From the NCBI GenBank assembly GCA_016771945.1, contig QZLF01000001.1:1135447-1199446 (forward strand): a stretch of 64,000 nt of DNA, read 5' to 3'. The notes below the pieces were generated by a model. That model made no database searches and was not told the origin of the DNA. It worked only from the letters and a program-made list of their open reading frames with translations. The stretch comes from Candidatus Leucobacter sulfamidivorax. GTDB taxonomy: Bacteria > Actinomycetota > Actinomycetes > Actinomycetales > Microbacteriaceae. Position 1 is the first letter of the stretch, and the number at the start of each line of letters is the position of its first letter. This document shows, piece after piece, positions 1 through 8,877 of this stretch. A program made the position numbers and the translations under genes.

Positions 1-1385
1 TTCAACCAGGCACCGTTCGAGCTCGACACGGTGATCGTGTCCGTGAGCGCGTCGCCGGGGACGGCGAGACGCTGATCCGCTTCTGACACCGCGACCGGCT
101 GGAACGGCACCACGCTGGTTTCTGTGACCTGCCCGTAGCGGTCGGTGAAGGAATCGGTGAGGTACTTCGCATTCGCACCGTGCGCGTCCTTATCGATCGC
201 CCACACCCAGGTGTAGAACCCCGACTCCGGCGCGATGATCGTGCCAGGCGACGTGTACGAGCCGGCGCCGGTGAGCGTCACGGTCTCCGTACCTGCCACG
301 GGTGCGCCGACGGGCGGGGTATCAGCTTCTGTGGGCTGCTCATCGAATGGCCCGTACAGGGTGCCGGTCGCGGTCACCTCGATAGGTTCTCCGTCCAGGT
401 GAATCCAGGTGCCCTTCGACACCGAAACCGTGAGCCCGTCCACGAACGCGTCACCCTCGGCAACGAAGCGGGAGGCGACCTGGGTGGTGATCTCCGGCTG
501 GAAATCCAACTCGATCACCGGCGACTCCGCCGACGCCGACAGCCCGGTGGAGGAACCTGCGACGGCGGCGATCAGACGCTGCTTCCCAGGTGTCGTGTAG
601 AGATCGAGCGCTGCACCATATCCGGCCGCATCGATGTTCATCGACGCACCCACCTGGTACGACGGCACCCCGTCCGCAGGGGTACCCGTGATCGGGTGCG
701 CGCCCGAACCGATCGTCCGCGCCGACGACCCGTCCGCGAACACGGCATCCGAGAGTGACGCGGTGCCCGTGAGGCCTGCGGGGTGGGTGGCGACAGTGAG
801 GGTGCCGGCGTACTGATCCGCCATGTCCAGGCTCAACGTCAACGACGGGTCGGTCACCGCATACTGGGCGGCTTCCTGCCGCATCGTGGCAAGGTTCGCG
901 AGAATCGAGCCCCGCTCCGACGCCGGAGCCCGGGCAACGTAGTAGTCGTCACCGGACATGCCGTGCGAGTTGTACCGGCCAGGGCTCGCCACTGACCACA
1001 CATGCAGGGCGACAGCCGAGGTGATGTTCGGATCACCAGACTGCCCCCACCGGTCCATCACATAGTTCAACTCGGCAAGCTGCTGCCGCGACAGCGAATC
1101 CAACGCGGTGATCCGCTCCGGCCCCGACGTGTTCCCGTACGGCGGGTCAGCGTCGAGGTCCGCGCAGTACGCCTGCCGGCCGTCCACATCCGTGTTGTAC
1201 GCGCCCAGGAACGCGCCACCGGACCAGTAGCCAACACCTTCACTGCCCGCGTGCGCGGGCTGGGTGCCGAGCGCAAAGGAACCCGCGATGACGAGGAGCG
1301 CGAGCAGTGCTGACAGCCAGCGTCGCACCCCCGCTCTGGGTGGCGCAGCCTCCGGCTGCAAGATATGGGCGAGTGATCCTGACAC
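1..1385 (-). CDS. Secreted surface/adhesin-like protein (3' end cut by window)
   Basis: The frame runs off the left edge after about 461 codons. The start is a GTG at 1385 with AGGAGG six bases upstream. The N-terminus has a basic stretch and a hydrophobic segment (WLSALLALLVIAG) ending in ALGTQPAHAG, a typical Sec signal peptide with an AxA cleavage site at about residue 46. The mature part is rich in Ser, Thr, Gly and Asp, has few Cys, and resembles the beta-sandwich repeats of Gram-positive surface proteins (for example around GSYTSPGTIIAPESGFYTW). A cell-wall anchor would be outside the window. It is the last gene seen in the transfer block, so a role in mating-pair contact is plausible but inferred. 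No ORF starting at its true GTG is complete here. Confidence 0.7.
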   Translation of the reverse strand, partial: MSGSLAHILQPEAAPPRAGVRRWLSALLALLVIAGSFALGTQPAHAGSEGVGYWSGGAFLGAYNTDVDGRQAYCADLDADPPYGNTSGPERITALDSLSRQQLAELNYVMDRWGQSGDPNITSAVALHVWSVASPGRYNSHGMSGDDYYVARAPASERGSILANLATMRQEAAQYAVTDPSLTLSLDMADQYAGTLTVATHPAGLTGTASLSDAVFADGSSARTIGSGAHPITGTPADGVPSYQVGASMNIDAAGYGAALDLYTTPGKQRLIAAVAGSSTGLSASAESPVIELDFQPEITTQVASRFVAEGDAFVDGLTVSVSKGTWIHLDGEPIEVTATGTLYGPFDEQPTEADTPPVGAPVAGTETVTLTGAGSYTSPGTIIAPESGFYTWVWAIDKDAHGANAKYLTDSFTDRYGQVTETSVVPFQPVAVSEADQRLAVPGDALTDTITVSSSNGAWL

Positions 1386-1442
1386 GAGAGGCCTCCTGAC
1401 GTTTGCGAACAGCGACCCGGGAATCCGGTCGCCTTCACAGCA

Positions 1443-1450
1443 GGTGCACC
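1443..1450. promoter_or_regulatory. GGTGCACC palindrome in ICE gap
   Basis: Perfect 8-bp palindrome in the short gap upstream of the surface-protein gene (about 58 bases before its GTG). The same motif sits in several other gaps of the ICE; a binding or leader role is inferred only from recurrence. Confidence 0.35.
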
Positions 1451-1457
1451 ACCACCC

Positions 1458-2471
1458 TCACAACCCCACACCGCGCCCCTCCCGCCGGGCACCGGGCGGG
1501 TCGGTGTCGAGTGGATCGTTCTCGAGCCCCGCCCGCTCACGCACCCGACGCTGCGCCCCGTCACGAAGCGTGTGCAGCAGTTCGCGGATGTCGTGGTACC
1601 CGGTGATCACCGTGGCGAGGCCGTCGCGGAGGAGACGGTGACAGCCCGCCGAAGTCGCACTCGTCACCGGCCCCGGCACCGCACCCACCGGCCGGCCGAT
1701 CTCAACCGCGCGGGCGGCGGTATGCAGGGTGCCCGAACGGTAGCCCGCTTCGGCAACGATGACGGTGCCGGAGAGGGCGGCGAGGAGCCGGCCGCGTTGC
1801 AGGAACCGCCACTTCGTCGGCGCCGCCCCCGGCGGCAACTCCGACAACAACAATCCCTGCCCGCTGATGCGGGTGAGGAGGTTGGTGTGCCCGGCCGGGT
1901 AGAGCCGGTCAAGCCCGCCAGCCAGTACCGCGACCGTGGGGCCGTCGGCTGCGAGAGCGGCACGGTGCGCGGCACCGTCGATACCGTACGCACCACCGGA
2001 GAACACCCGATGCCCCTCTTCCACCGCGGACTGCACCAGCTCCGTCGTGACGTGCTCCCCGTACCCGGTAGAAGCGCGCGCCCCAGTGACCGTGAGCCGA
2101 TCCCAGACAGGTTCCGTCAGCAGCTCGGTGTCGCCTCTCGCCCACAGTGCGAACGGTGCACGATCGCCGAGGGCGTCGATCCCGGACGGCCAATGCGCAT
2201 CGCCAGGGATCAGCACCCGCATCCCGTGAAGCTCACCATCCGCGATCACCCGCCCGGTGTGTGCGGCGTCGATACGGGGTGCGAGACGCCGCTGCCAGGT
2301 GTCACCATCCGGCCCTACCGGGACCTCCGCTCCGATCGCTCGCGCGACGGTTGCGGATGCGCCGACGGTGCGGATCATCTGCCCGGTGACGGCGTCTCCT
2401 GGCTCGGAGGCGATGGCGAGGATGATCCTCGCGGTGCGCTCATCCGCCGCCAGCTCGTTGATTGGGTCCAT
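1458..2471 (-). CDS. DprA-like DNA-processing protein carried by the ICE
   Basis: A 337-residue protein of the DprA/Smf family (Rossmann-like fold that binds single-stranded DNA and loads RecA). The family core is clear: [69 protein letters not shown] and SGTLHTAARA. It starts with ATG after a GGGAG ribosome site. It closely resembles the chromosomal DprA at 40062-41429, but lacks that protein's C-terminal winged-helix extension. ICE-borne DprA homologues may protect or process incoming single-stranded DNA; the exact role here is inferred. The gene lies between the surface protein and the VirB4-type ATPase, on the same strand. Confidence 0.85.
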   Translation of the reverse strand: MDPINELAADERTARIILAIASEPGDAVTGQMIRTVGASATVARAIGAEVPVGPDGDTWQRRLAPRIDAAHTGRVIADGELHGMRVLIPGDAHWPSGIDALGDRAPFALWARGDTELLTEPVWDRLTVTGARASTGYGEHVTTELVQSAVEEGHRVFSGGAYGIDGAAHRAALAADGPTVAVLAGGLDRLYPAGHTNLLTRISGQGLLLSELPPGAAPTKWRFLQRGRLLAALSGTVIVAEAGYRSGTLHTAARAVEIGRPVGAVPGPVTSATSAGCHRLLRDGLATVITGYHDIRELLHTLRDGAQRRVRERAGLENDPLDTDPPGARREGRGVGL

Positions 2472-2653
2472 TGGTTCTGCTCCCTCGGTCGTGGCGAATC
2501 AATCGAGGGATAGGTACGCGCCCGGAACGCCGTGACCGCGACCGCCGGTCAGCCGAGCAGCGCGGGAACATGCACCCTCAGAACGCCCAGGCAACCGGTC
2601 AGGAATGGCGGAAGCACGCGGAACATGGCGTCAGAAATCCTGAACCTGAGTGT

Positions 2654-4132
2654 TTAGCCCTTCATCCGGGCCGTAGTGTCGAACGCCGCCAGTTCGTCCG
2701 GGTGGAGTTGGTGCTGGACGACGAAGCTGCGTTCCTTGATCCGCCAGAGTCCTTGTCCGGTGCCGAGTCCTGGGAGGAGTTTCTGTTCGGTGCCGGTAAG
2801 GCCGAGGGCGGCGGCGGTGGCTCCGAGTTGGTCGGGTTCTTGCCGGTAGATGATCCGCGTCTCCGCATTCGCCAGCAGCGAGTTCGCGAGGGCGCGCATG
2901 GCGGAACCGGAGTCGCCGACGTTGTCGAGGTCGGTGAGTTTGTGGAAGATCAGCATGTTCGCAATCCCGTAATGCCTCGCGAGCCGCCACTGCGCATCCA
3001 TCCGCCGCAACAGTGCCGGGTAGGCCATGAGCCGCCAGGCTTCGTCGTAGATCACCCACCGGTGCCCACCGTTCGGGTCCATCAGCGCCGACTCCATCCA
3101 CGCCGACGAGCACGTCATCAGCACCGAGATCAACGTGGAGTTCTCCGCCACCCGTGACAGATCGAGACTGACCATCGGGAGGGATGGGTCGAACCGCACC
3201 GTCGACGGCCCGTCGAACAGGCCGGCGAGGTCGCCTGCGACGAGGCGTCGGAGGGCGTGGCCGACGAGTCGGCCGTCTTCCGCGAGCCGCCCATCGGTAT
3301 CGGTTGCAGGTTCGGGGTTCAGGATGCGGTCGACGACCATCGGCAGGATCGGCACCTCACTGGATCGGACGGTGTCTCTCAGGGCGAGGTCGATCGCGGT
3401 GTGCTCCAACGGCGACAGCACCCGATCCAACACCGTCTCCGCCAACGCACCGATCAGCTCCCGACGACGGGAGGAGACCTGCGCGGCCCACTCCGCGTCG
3501 CTGACCCCGGAGGGGCGATGGCCATCATCGAGCGGATTGAGACGATTCCGGAGCCCGTGGCCGAGGACGATCGCCCGCCCACCGACGGCCTCCGCGACCG
3601 TGGTGTGTTCACCTTTCGGGTCACCGGGGACATAGACGCGGCGCCCGAACGGGATCGACCGCGTGTAGAGGGACTTTGCGAGGGAGGATTTGCCGGAGCC
3701 GACGATGCCAGCGAGGACGATGTTGGGGGCGGTGATGATGCCGCGGGCGTAGAGAGTCCAGGGGTCGTACACGAACGAGCCGCCGGAGTAGAGGTCCTGC
3801 CCGATGAACACTCCGTCGGCGCCGAGGCCGCCTTCGGCGAGGAACGGGTACGCACCCGCGAGCGTCGCGGACGTGTCCTGATGCCGCGGCAAGCGAAACC
3901 TCCCCGGCGTCCTGAGCGCCGCAACTCCGGGCTCGCCGGCGGCGGGCAGGTAAGTGGTGTTGCGACGCTCGGCACGCTCCGCCGCCAACCGCGCGCGTTC
4001 CTGGGCCTGATTCGCCTTACGGGCGGCCGCTTCGATGCTCGCGGCGGCTTGCTTGCGTGCCTTCCGGTGCTTGCGGCGTTCCCCGGCGGGTTCGACTAGC
4101 GCCGCCGTGTGAAGCTTCTGCCGATCGCTCAC
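2654..4132 (-). CDS. VirB4-type conjugation ATPase
   Basis: A 492-residue ATPase expected to power assembly or substrate movement in the type IV secretion channel. It has a basic, coiled N-terminal stretch (residues ~15-60), a Walker A at 142-150 (GIVGSGKSS) and a Walker B at 359-366 (WVIYDEAW), both typical of VirB4/TraC-like conjugation ATPases. Its ATG overlaps the stop of the 259-residue gene upstream (ATGA), showing translational coupling. It is shorter than Gram-negative VirB4 (~800 aa), as is usual for actinobacterial ICEs, where the SCO6880-family protein is a separate partner. The 180 bases between it and dprA hold no gene that I can see. Confidence 0.85.
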   Translation of the reverse strand: MSDRQKLHTAALVEPAGERRKHRKARKQAAASIEAAARKANQAQERARLAAERAERRNTTYLPAAGEPGVAALRTPGRFRLPRHQDTSATLAGAYPFLAEGGLGADGVFIGQDLYSGGSFVYDPWTLYARGIITAPNIVLAGIVGSGKSSLAKSLYTRSIPFGRRVYVPGDPKGEHTTVAEAVGGRAIVLGHGLRNRLNPLDDGHRPSGVSDAEWAAQVSSRRRELIGALAETVLDRVLSPLEHTAIDLALRDTVRSSEVPILPMVVDRILNPEPATDTDGRLAEDGRLVGHALRRLVAGDLAGLFDGPSTVRFDPSLPMVSLDLSRVAENSTLISVLMTCSSAWMESALMDPNGGHRWVIYDEAWRLMAYPALLRRMDAQWRLARHYGIANMLIFHKLTDLDNVGDSGSAMRALANSLLANAETRIIYRQEPDQLGATAAALGLTGTEQKLLPGLGTGQGLWRIKERSFVVQHQLHPDELAAFDTTARMKG

Positions 4133-4908
4133 AGTGCTCGCCCCCGAGACAGCGACGACGCCTGCGATGGTGCGAAGTAGTCATCCTCTTCAACTGAGGG
4201 CACTATGCGGCGAGCCCTCGACTGCGGCAACGGCCGCGTCACCGCAGGCGGCGTATCGAGTTCCCGCGCTTCGGGGTGTGCGCGGAGCAGGGAGACGTGC
4301 CCGTGGTCGAGGTTGTACGTCAGCACGTAGCCGCCCTCCTCGACCAATCGATCGAGGGGGCCAGTCGGGGGTTCGTCGTAGACGTATCCGCTGACCAGCG
4401 CCGCCTGCGTGGTCTCCTCACCCATGTCGAACCCAGCCAGGTGCTCGATCGCTGCATCCGTGCCGTCCCGGTCGATAATCGCCAGCACCTCGTCGGCGTC
4501 CTGGCCTTGCAGGAACACAACGCTCACCCACCGTGGCGACTGGGATGCGGGTTCGGGTTCGGGGCGCCAGGCGATGCGCCCGGAAGCAGACATCGCCGCA
4601 TCCACGCGGTCATGCACCCCATCCAGCAGCGCCGCAGCCTGCCGCAACTCCGCGGTCGCGGCGAGAGCGGAGGTCGCACCACTGCTCTTGTCGCCGGCAT
4701 CGTCATACGCGCGCACGCGGTTCGTGACATCGGCGGTAGCGAGCTGGTCGAGCACCTGCCGGAGGGAGCGCACACCCGCGAGGAGGTCACCGAGCACCGC
4801 GCAGGTGTCGGCGGGGTCCTCGAACACACGGGTGGCGTGGGCAAGGCCGCGGAGCGCTTCGGACGCTTCCGCAGCGTCGGCAGTGGGGTTCTGGAAGGTC
4901 GGCATCAT
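4129..4908 (-). CDS. Conserved ICE protein of unknown function
   Basis: A 259-residue soluble, acidic protein with no signal peptide or membrane segment. The first half is alpha-helical and Ala-rich (residues ~10-110); the second half has a compact mixed region (WVSVVFLQGQDADEVLAIID) and ends in a Pro/Arg/Ser-rich tail. I recognise no catalytic motif. It lies between the SCO6880-family gene (9-base gap) and the VirB4-type gene (4-base overlap), so it is very probably part of, or an accessory to, the transfer machinery. The start is ATG at 4908 or the immediately following ATG; AGGAG lies just upstream. Confidence 0.7.
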   Translation of the reverse strand: MMPTFQNPTADAAEASEALRGLAHATRVFEDPADTCAVLGDLLAGVRSLRQVLDQLATADVTNRVRAYDDAGDKSSGATSALAATAELRQAAALLDGVHDRVDAAMSASGRIAWRPEPEPASQSPRWVSVVFLQGQDADEVLAIIDRDGTDAAIEHLAGFDMGEETTQAALVSGYVYDEPPTGPLDRLVEEGGYVLTYNLDHGHVSLLRAHPEARELDTPPAVTRPLPQSRARRIVPSVEEDDYFAPSQASSLSRGRAL

Positions 4909-4917
4909 TCACTCCTG

Positions 4918-6387
4918 TCAGACGGTGCGGCACAGCGGCAGCGCTGCGACGGTGAAGGCTTGGGCTTGCTGACCGACAAGGCGGCGGGTCTCGCAGGAGG
5001 CTTGGATGGCGGCCTGTTCGATCGCGGCGACGGCGGTGTCGAGTTCCTCCGGGGTCGGTGCAGAAATCGAAATGAGGCCGGTGTAGCGGAGGACGCCGTG
5101 GCCGGCGGTGAGGTCGGCTTCTTGTTGCAGCACGTCGCCGTATTCGGCGGTTTGTGAGGCGTCTTCGATCTGCCCCATCTTCTGCCGCTGCGCCGCGTCC
5201 GAGATCAGCTCGGTCTTCTTCTTCCGAATGTCCCGTGCCGCCTGATCCGACCGGATCGGCGTACACACCAGCGAGAACGCCCGCTGAATCCCGGACGACA
5301 GCAATACCGGAGCGAGGAATCCCGGATAGACCTGCGACCTCGGCCACTCACTGACCCACAACACCGCATGATGTGCGGAGTCTGACCAGAGCCGATCCCA
5401 GGTCTCCGTGACCGCGACGGGACCGGCGGTGGCGAGGGTGCGGCCGATGTCGGTGTGACGTTCGAGGATCGCGGCGGTCGCGGGGTCGTAGGCGGAACGG
5501 AGGATCACCGCGACCTGGGCGGGGGTGAGCCACCCAGTGACCGTGAGCTCCGCCGCCCGTAACGCGGTCACGAGCGTGGTCATCTCCTGCCGCAGTACGG
5601 CGGCTGCGCCCTTGATGCCGCCACCGTTGGTGCGAACTTGCTGGGCTGAGGCGCGGAGGTCGAGGGCGAGGCTGATGGTAGTGGCGTGGCGTTCCCCGGC
5701 GGGACCGGCACGGTCGATGAGTTCCCGATACACGGTCGACGTCCAGGACCCGTCGTCGTGGCCGTGTCGCTGCCACCACTCCACGAGGCCAGAGCCGCCG
5801 TCGGGGAGGGTGCGTTCGCACACTTGGAGGCGCGCGATCCGCCCGGAGCGACAGGTGGTGGCAAGCACCCGCCCCCAGGTCGCGACGCGGCGTTCCTGCT
5901 CGCCCGGGTCGAGGAGCACGAACGCGGGGTGGGAGACGCCGACAATCGCGGTGAGGGTCTGCTGGTGTGGGTCGTGGATCATCGCCGCCCCCGTCTCCGG
6001 GTCTTCCCACTCCCGCAAAGCCGCCGCATCACCCGGCAACGCCAGCGTCCCGGCGGGACGAGGCTTCACCACCCGACGGCGGAACACCGTCTGCCGCTTC
6101 TGGGTGCGGGCGACCCAGCGGAAGGTGACGGGCACCCACTCGATCAGCTTCCGGCCGCCGACCGGGGTCCATGCGAGCGCGGCGCACAGCAACCAGACGG
6201 GTGCGGTCCAAGCCAGGAGGATTCCGCCGCCGGCGTAGAGGGCGCCGACGATGGAGAGGACACCGGTTGCGAGGACGATCAATTGCGGCAGGGAAAGCCC
6301 GAGGAGGATGCCGCGGCGGGTGAGGCGGGAGAACTGCACCGCCCGCAACCCAAACTCCACACCGCTCGTGGACTGTTGAGACGACAT
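4918..6387 (-). CDS. SCO6880-family conjugation membrane protein
   Basis: A 489-residue protein of the SCO6880 family found in actinobacterial conjugative elements, where it takes the place of VirB3 and the N-terminal part of VirB4. Two hydrophobic segments lie near the N-terminus (LIVLATGVLSIVGALYAG and LLAWTAPVWLLCAALAW), followed by a large cytoplasmic region with no Walker motif. The family core includes PGDAAALREW and AMIHDPHQQTLTAIVGV. It sits four bases after the TrbL-like gene and nine before the unknown 259-residue gene. The family assignment is from sequence recognition; the link to the downstream ATPase is inferred from gene order. Confidence 0.85.
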   Translation of the reverse strand: MSSQQSTSGVEFGLRAVQFSRLTRRGILLGLSLPQLIVLATGVLSIVGALYAGGGILLAWTAPVWLLCAALAWTPVGGRKLIEWVPVTFRWVARTQKRQTVFRRRVVKPRPAGTLALPGDAAALREWEDPETGAAMIHDPHQQTLTAIVGVSHPAFVLLDPGEQERRVATWGRVLATTCRSGRIARLQVCERTLPDGGSGLVEWWQRHGHDDGSWTSTVYRELIDRAGPAGERHATTISLALDLRASAQQVRTNGGGIKGAAAVLRQEMTTLVTALRAAELTVTGWLTPAQVAVILRSAYDPATAAILERHTDIGRTLATAGPVAVTETWDRLWSDSAHHAVLWVSEWPRSQVYPGFLAPVLLSSGIQRAFSLVCTPIRSDQAARDIRKKKTELISDAAQRQKMGQIEDASQTAEYGDVLQQEADLTAGHGVLRYTGLISISAPTPEELDTAVAAIEQAAIQASCETRRLVGQQAQAFTVAALPLCRTV

Positions 6388-6390
6388 CGA

Positions 6391-7797
6391 CTATCCCTTC
6401 CCGACGGACGGCTTCGGAGCCGGCGGAGGAGACGATTGAGCCGGAGGCACGGAAGGCGCCGGCCTCGTAGGTGCAGTCGGTGCCGGGTTTGGTGCGGGTG
6501 CGGGCTGCACCGTCCCACCAGCACCCGCAGCGTGACCCTCAGCCGCGCCACCCACGGCGCCGCCGAGTTTCGGTCCCGCGGTCGCGGCGGCCTTCGCCAC
6601 CTGCGCACCCACCACGACCGCAGCAGCAGGACCCGCCGCCGCGGCCCCCGCACCAGCCCCGGCACCCGCCGCACCGGCTCCACCACCCGCGCCACCGGCA
6701 GACGCTCCGGCGCTCCCACTCGACGCTGCGGCCCCGCTACCTACGGCAGGTGCGGCGGTCGATGCGTGCGGTGCGCCGCCTGCCGGCGCTGCGCCTCCGC
6801 CCTTGCCGCCTGCGGGGGTGTCGCTGGCTCCGTCGAGCACCTTCTTCGCCCCGTCGCTCTTCGGCGCGGACGGGACAGGGACAGGCCGGTTAAGGGCGGA
6901 CTTCGCTTCTTGCTCCGCGCTCATCGAGTGGTACATATCGAACCCGATGAACGTCACAAACTTGTACGTCATGTACGGGGCGAACGCGGCGATAAACATC
7001 AGCACGACCCCGGCGATGGGGTCACTGATCGACGCAAGATCAAGCTCTATGGGCGCGCTGACTTGGGTGATGGCGACGAGGAAGATCACCACGAGGACGA
7101 GTTTGGAGAGGATCAGGGCGATCACGAACGTCGCCCACTTCCCGAACCACCCCTTGGTCGCATCCCACGAAAACCCCGCCAGAGCGATCGGGGCGAACAC
7201 GATCGCGATCAACAGCAGCGCTTTGCGGATCAGGAGCGAGAACCACACAATCGCCGCAGCCGAGATGGCGAGCCCGGCGAGGAAGATCGTGACGATCGCC
7301 CCCACCCCGGGAGCTGCGATATTGATCCCCGCGAACCCTGCGGCGAGGAGGGTGATGCGGTCGCCGATGGATTCCATCGTGTTCCCAGTCGCCTGCACGA
7401 TCCCGACCGCGAGCTGATCGGTGATCTCCAAGAGGAGGCCGGTGAGGCCGATCGCGACGAACGAGCCGAGGATGCTCTTCGCCGCCCCCAGTGCGGCGCG
7501 GGTGAGGGCGGTGGGGTCGCGGTGGATGAGGCCGGTGATCAGTTGCAGGCAGAAGAAGATCAGCACCACGAATACCGCCACCCCGAACAAGATGTTGTAC
7601 ACCCCGACGTAGCCCTCATCGGTGACGTCGACGAGGGTGGTGGTGTCGAACACCGCCCAGACTGCCTCGAACAGCCAGGAAGCTGCGCCGCCCATTGCTT
7701 GGGCGAGCCAGTCGAACGGTGCTGCGATCAGAGTCGCAGCTCCTTGTCCGACGGTGTCGCACACGGCCGAGATCATCGGCACATCACACACAGTCAT
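6391..7797 (-). CDS. TrbL/VirB6-like conjugal transfer membrane protein
   Basis: A 468-residue polytopic protein likely to form part of the inner-membrane channel of the secretion system. Residues ~60-290 contain five or more strongly hydrophobic segments (for example ILFGVAVFVVLIFFCLQL, KALLLIAIVFAPIALAGF and FVIALILSKLVLVVIFLVA). From about residue 310 the sequence becomes a long disordered tail of Gly/Ala repeats followed by Pro/Ala/Ser, a feature common in actinobacterial TrbL-like proteins. The start is ATG at 7797 with GGAAGGAGA upstream. It precedes the SCO6880-family gene by four bases. Confidence 0.82.
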   Translation of the reverse strand: MTVCDVPMISAVCDTVGQGAATLIAAPFDWLAQAMGGAASWLFEAVWAVFDTTTLVDVTDEGYVGVYNILFGVAVFVVLIFFCLQLITGLIHRDPTALTRAALGAAKSILGSFVAIGLTGLLLEITDQLAVGIVQATGNTMESIGDRITLLAAGFAGINIAAPGVGAIVTIFLAGLAISAAAIVWFSLLIRKALLLIAIVFAPIALAGFSWDATKGWFGKWATFVIALILSKLVLVVIFLVAITQVSAPIELDLASISDPIAGVVLMFIAAFAPYMTYKFVTFIGFDMYHSMSAEQEAKSALNRPVPVPSAPKSDGAKKVLDGASDTPAGGKGGGAAPAGGAPHASTAAPAVGSGAAASSGSAGASAGGAGGGAGAAGAGAGAGAAAAGPAAAVVVGAQVAKAAATAGPKLGGAVGGAAEGHAAGAGGTVQPAPAPNPAPTAPTRPAPSVPPAQSSPPPAPKPSVGKG

Positions 7798-7827
7798 CGC
7801 ATTCTCCTTCCCTGGCGAACGATGGGG

Positions 7828-8097
7828 CTAGACGGCTTGGCCGACGCCCCAGAAGAAGTTGATGAGCGTCACCGACGCCCCGCAGATGATCGCCGCCCCG
7901 CAGGACACGAGCACCCCGACCTTCCCGCGCGACGCGAGGTGAGGGTTACTGCTGTTCGCGCCGAAGCCCCATACGATCGCCGAGACGATCAGGGCGAGGA
8001 CGGAGAGGATCAGACCGACGGTCATCACCGCGCCGACGATGATGCGCAACTGCTCGATACCGGGAAGCCCAGTACCGTTCGGATCAATCTCAATCAC
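7828..8097 (-). CDS. DUF6112-type small membrane protein (VirB2 pilin-like), copy 1
   Basis: An 89-residue protein with two membrane segments (IVGAVMTVGLILSVLALIVSA and VLVSCGAAIICGASVTLINF) separated by a short basic loop (NPHLASRGKVG). Size and topology match VirB2-like pilin subunits, and the sequence fits the DUF6112 family of actinobacterial ICEs. The start is a GTG at 8097 with AAGGAG seven bases upstream. A clear paralogue lies at 8611-8877; the shared core is IVSAI-W-F/A-NP-G--V-CGAA--GA-V--NF--GVG. The pilin role is inferred from topology and context. Confidence 0.8.
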   Translation of the reverse strand: MIEIDPNGTGLPGIEQLRIIVGAVMTVGLILSVLALIVSAIVWGFGANSSNPHLASRGKVGVLVSCGAAIICGASVTLINFFWGVGQAV

Positions 8098-8148
8098 AGG
8101 GGTGCTCCTTCAGCTCACACCGCCACAAGGAGGCGGACTTGCCAGCCA

Positions 8149-8156
8149 GGTGCACC
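8149..8156. promoter_or_regulatory. GGTGCACC palindrome in ICE gap
   Basis: Perfect palindrome between the divergent pilin-like gene (start 8097) and the plus-strand lipoprotein gene. It is identical to the sites at 1443 and 10792. Confidence 0.35.
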
Positions 8157-8272
8157 ACGAGGTCCCTCGATAGGCTGGAGTGGTCACAAGCGGATTCGTG
8201 TTGCCTACTTGTCGGCGCGCGAAGGAACGGGGCCAGGTGAGTCTTACTGATGCGACTACCGCTACTCGGGTC

Positions 8273-8602
8273 ATGAGGAGAGGCCGGTACTTCATGGCGA
8301 TATGTGCTGTCGCCACTGGCGTACTGCTAGCGGGATGCACTCAGGTTTCCGACGTGAGGATCGTGGACGGAGACGGCAACCAGTGGTTGGTCGGGGTCGC
8401 TGATCCTCGTTTCGCCGGGGACGACCGATGTGACTCGGACCCCATGATTGACAGCGCAGTGATGAGCGCGGACCTGCCACCTTCCGGCCTCGGCATCAAT
8501 CTCAAGCCCGAAGCGACCGAAGACGATGCGCAACGCGTCGCCGAGTGCCTTCGGAACGCTCTCACCAGTGGCGAGATCACCATCAGTCGACCAACGCGCT
8601 AG
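8273..8602 (+). CDS. Small predicted lipoprotein on the opposite strand
   Basis: It encodes about 109 residues from ATG 8273 (a GTG at 8237 would add 12). A short basic N-terminus, a hydrophobic stretch (MAICAVATGVLLAGC) and a perfect lipobox LAGC predict a lipid-anchored outer-surface protein. The mature part is small and acidic, with one further Cys pair (DDRC... ECLRN). I recognise no family. It is the only plus-strand gene inside the minus-strand transfer block, between the two pilin-like paralogues, so it probably has its own promoter. Surface lipoproteins in transfer regions are often entry-exclusion or phage-exclusion factors; that is only a hypothesis here. Confidence 0.6.
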   Translation: MRRGRYFMAICAVATGVLLAGCTQVSDVRIVDGDGNQWLVGVADPRFAGDDRCDSDPMIDSAVMSADLPPSGLGINLKPEATEDDAQRVAECLRNALTSGEITISRPTR

Positions 8603-8610
8603 ACGCACAA

Positions 8611-8877
8611 CTAAAGGCGTTCGCCCACGCCGAGGAGGAAGTTCACCCACGCGACCCCGGCGCCGGCAAGAGCGGCGGCCCCGAGAGCAACCCAGACTCC
8701 GAGGCGGGCTTTGGTGGCGGTGAGTGGGTTGCCGGTGGAGGAGGCGATGGCCCAGATGATCGCGGAGACGATCAGCATGAGCACCGCGATGACCAGCACG
8801 AACATCAACAGGGCACCGATGACGGTGCGGAGGTCGTCTGCGGCTCCGACGCCGCCGAAGTCGGGGAACACGTCCAT
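8611..8877 (-). CDS. DUF6112-type small membrane protein (VirB2 pilin-like), copy 2
   Basis: An 88-residue paralogue of the 7828-8097 protein, with the same two-helix layout (LLMFVLVIAVLMLIVSAIIWA and GVWVALGAAALAGAGVAWVNF) around a basic loop (NPLTATKARLG). The start at 8877 is chosen because its ATG overlaps the TGA of the upstream hydrolase gene (TGATG), indicating translational coupling; longer in-frame starts would run into that gene. The carboxy ends of both copies share the NF--GVG pattern. Two pilin-like proteins could be major and minor subunits; this is inference. Confidence 0.78.
   Translation of the reverse strand: MDVFPDFGGVGAADDLRTVIGALLMFVLVIAVLMLIVSAIIWAIASSTGNPLTATKARLGVWVALGAAALAGAGVAWVNFLLGVGERL

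Noticed and set aside
5686-8250. 854-codon plus-strand open frame
   Set aside because: It runs antisense across the SCO6880-family and TrbL-like genes and is very rich in Arg, Gly and Pro; a GC-skew shadow, not a gene.
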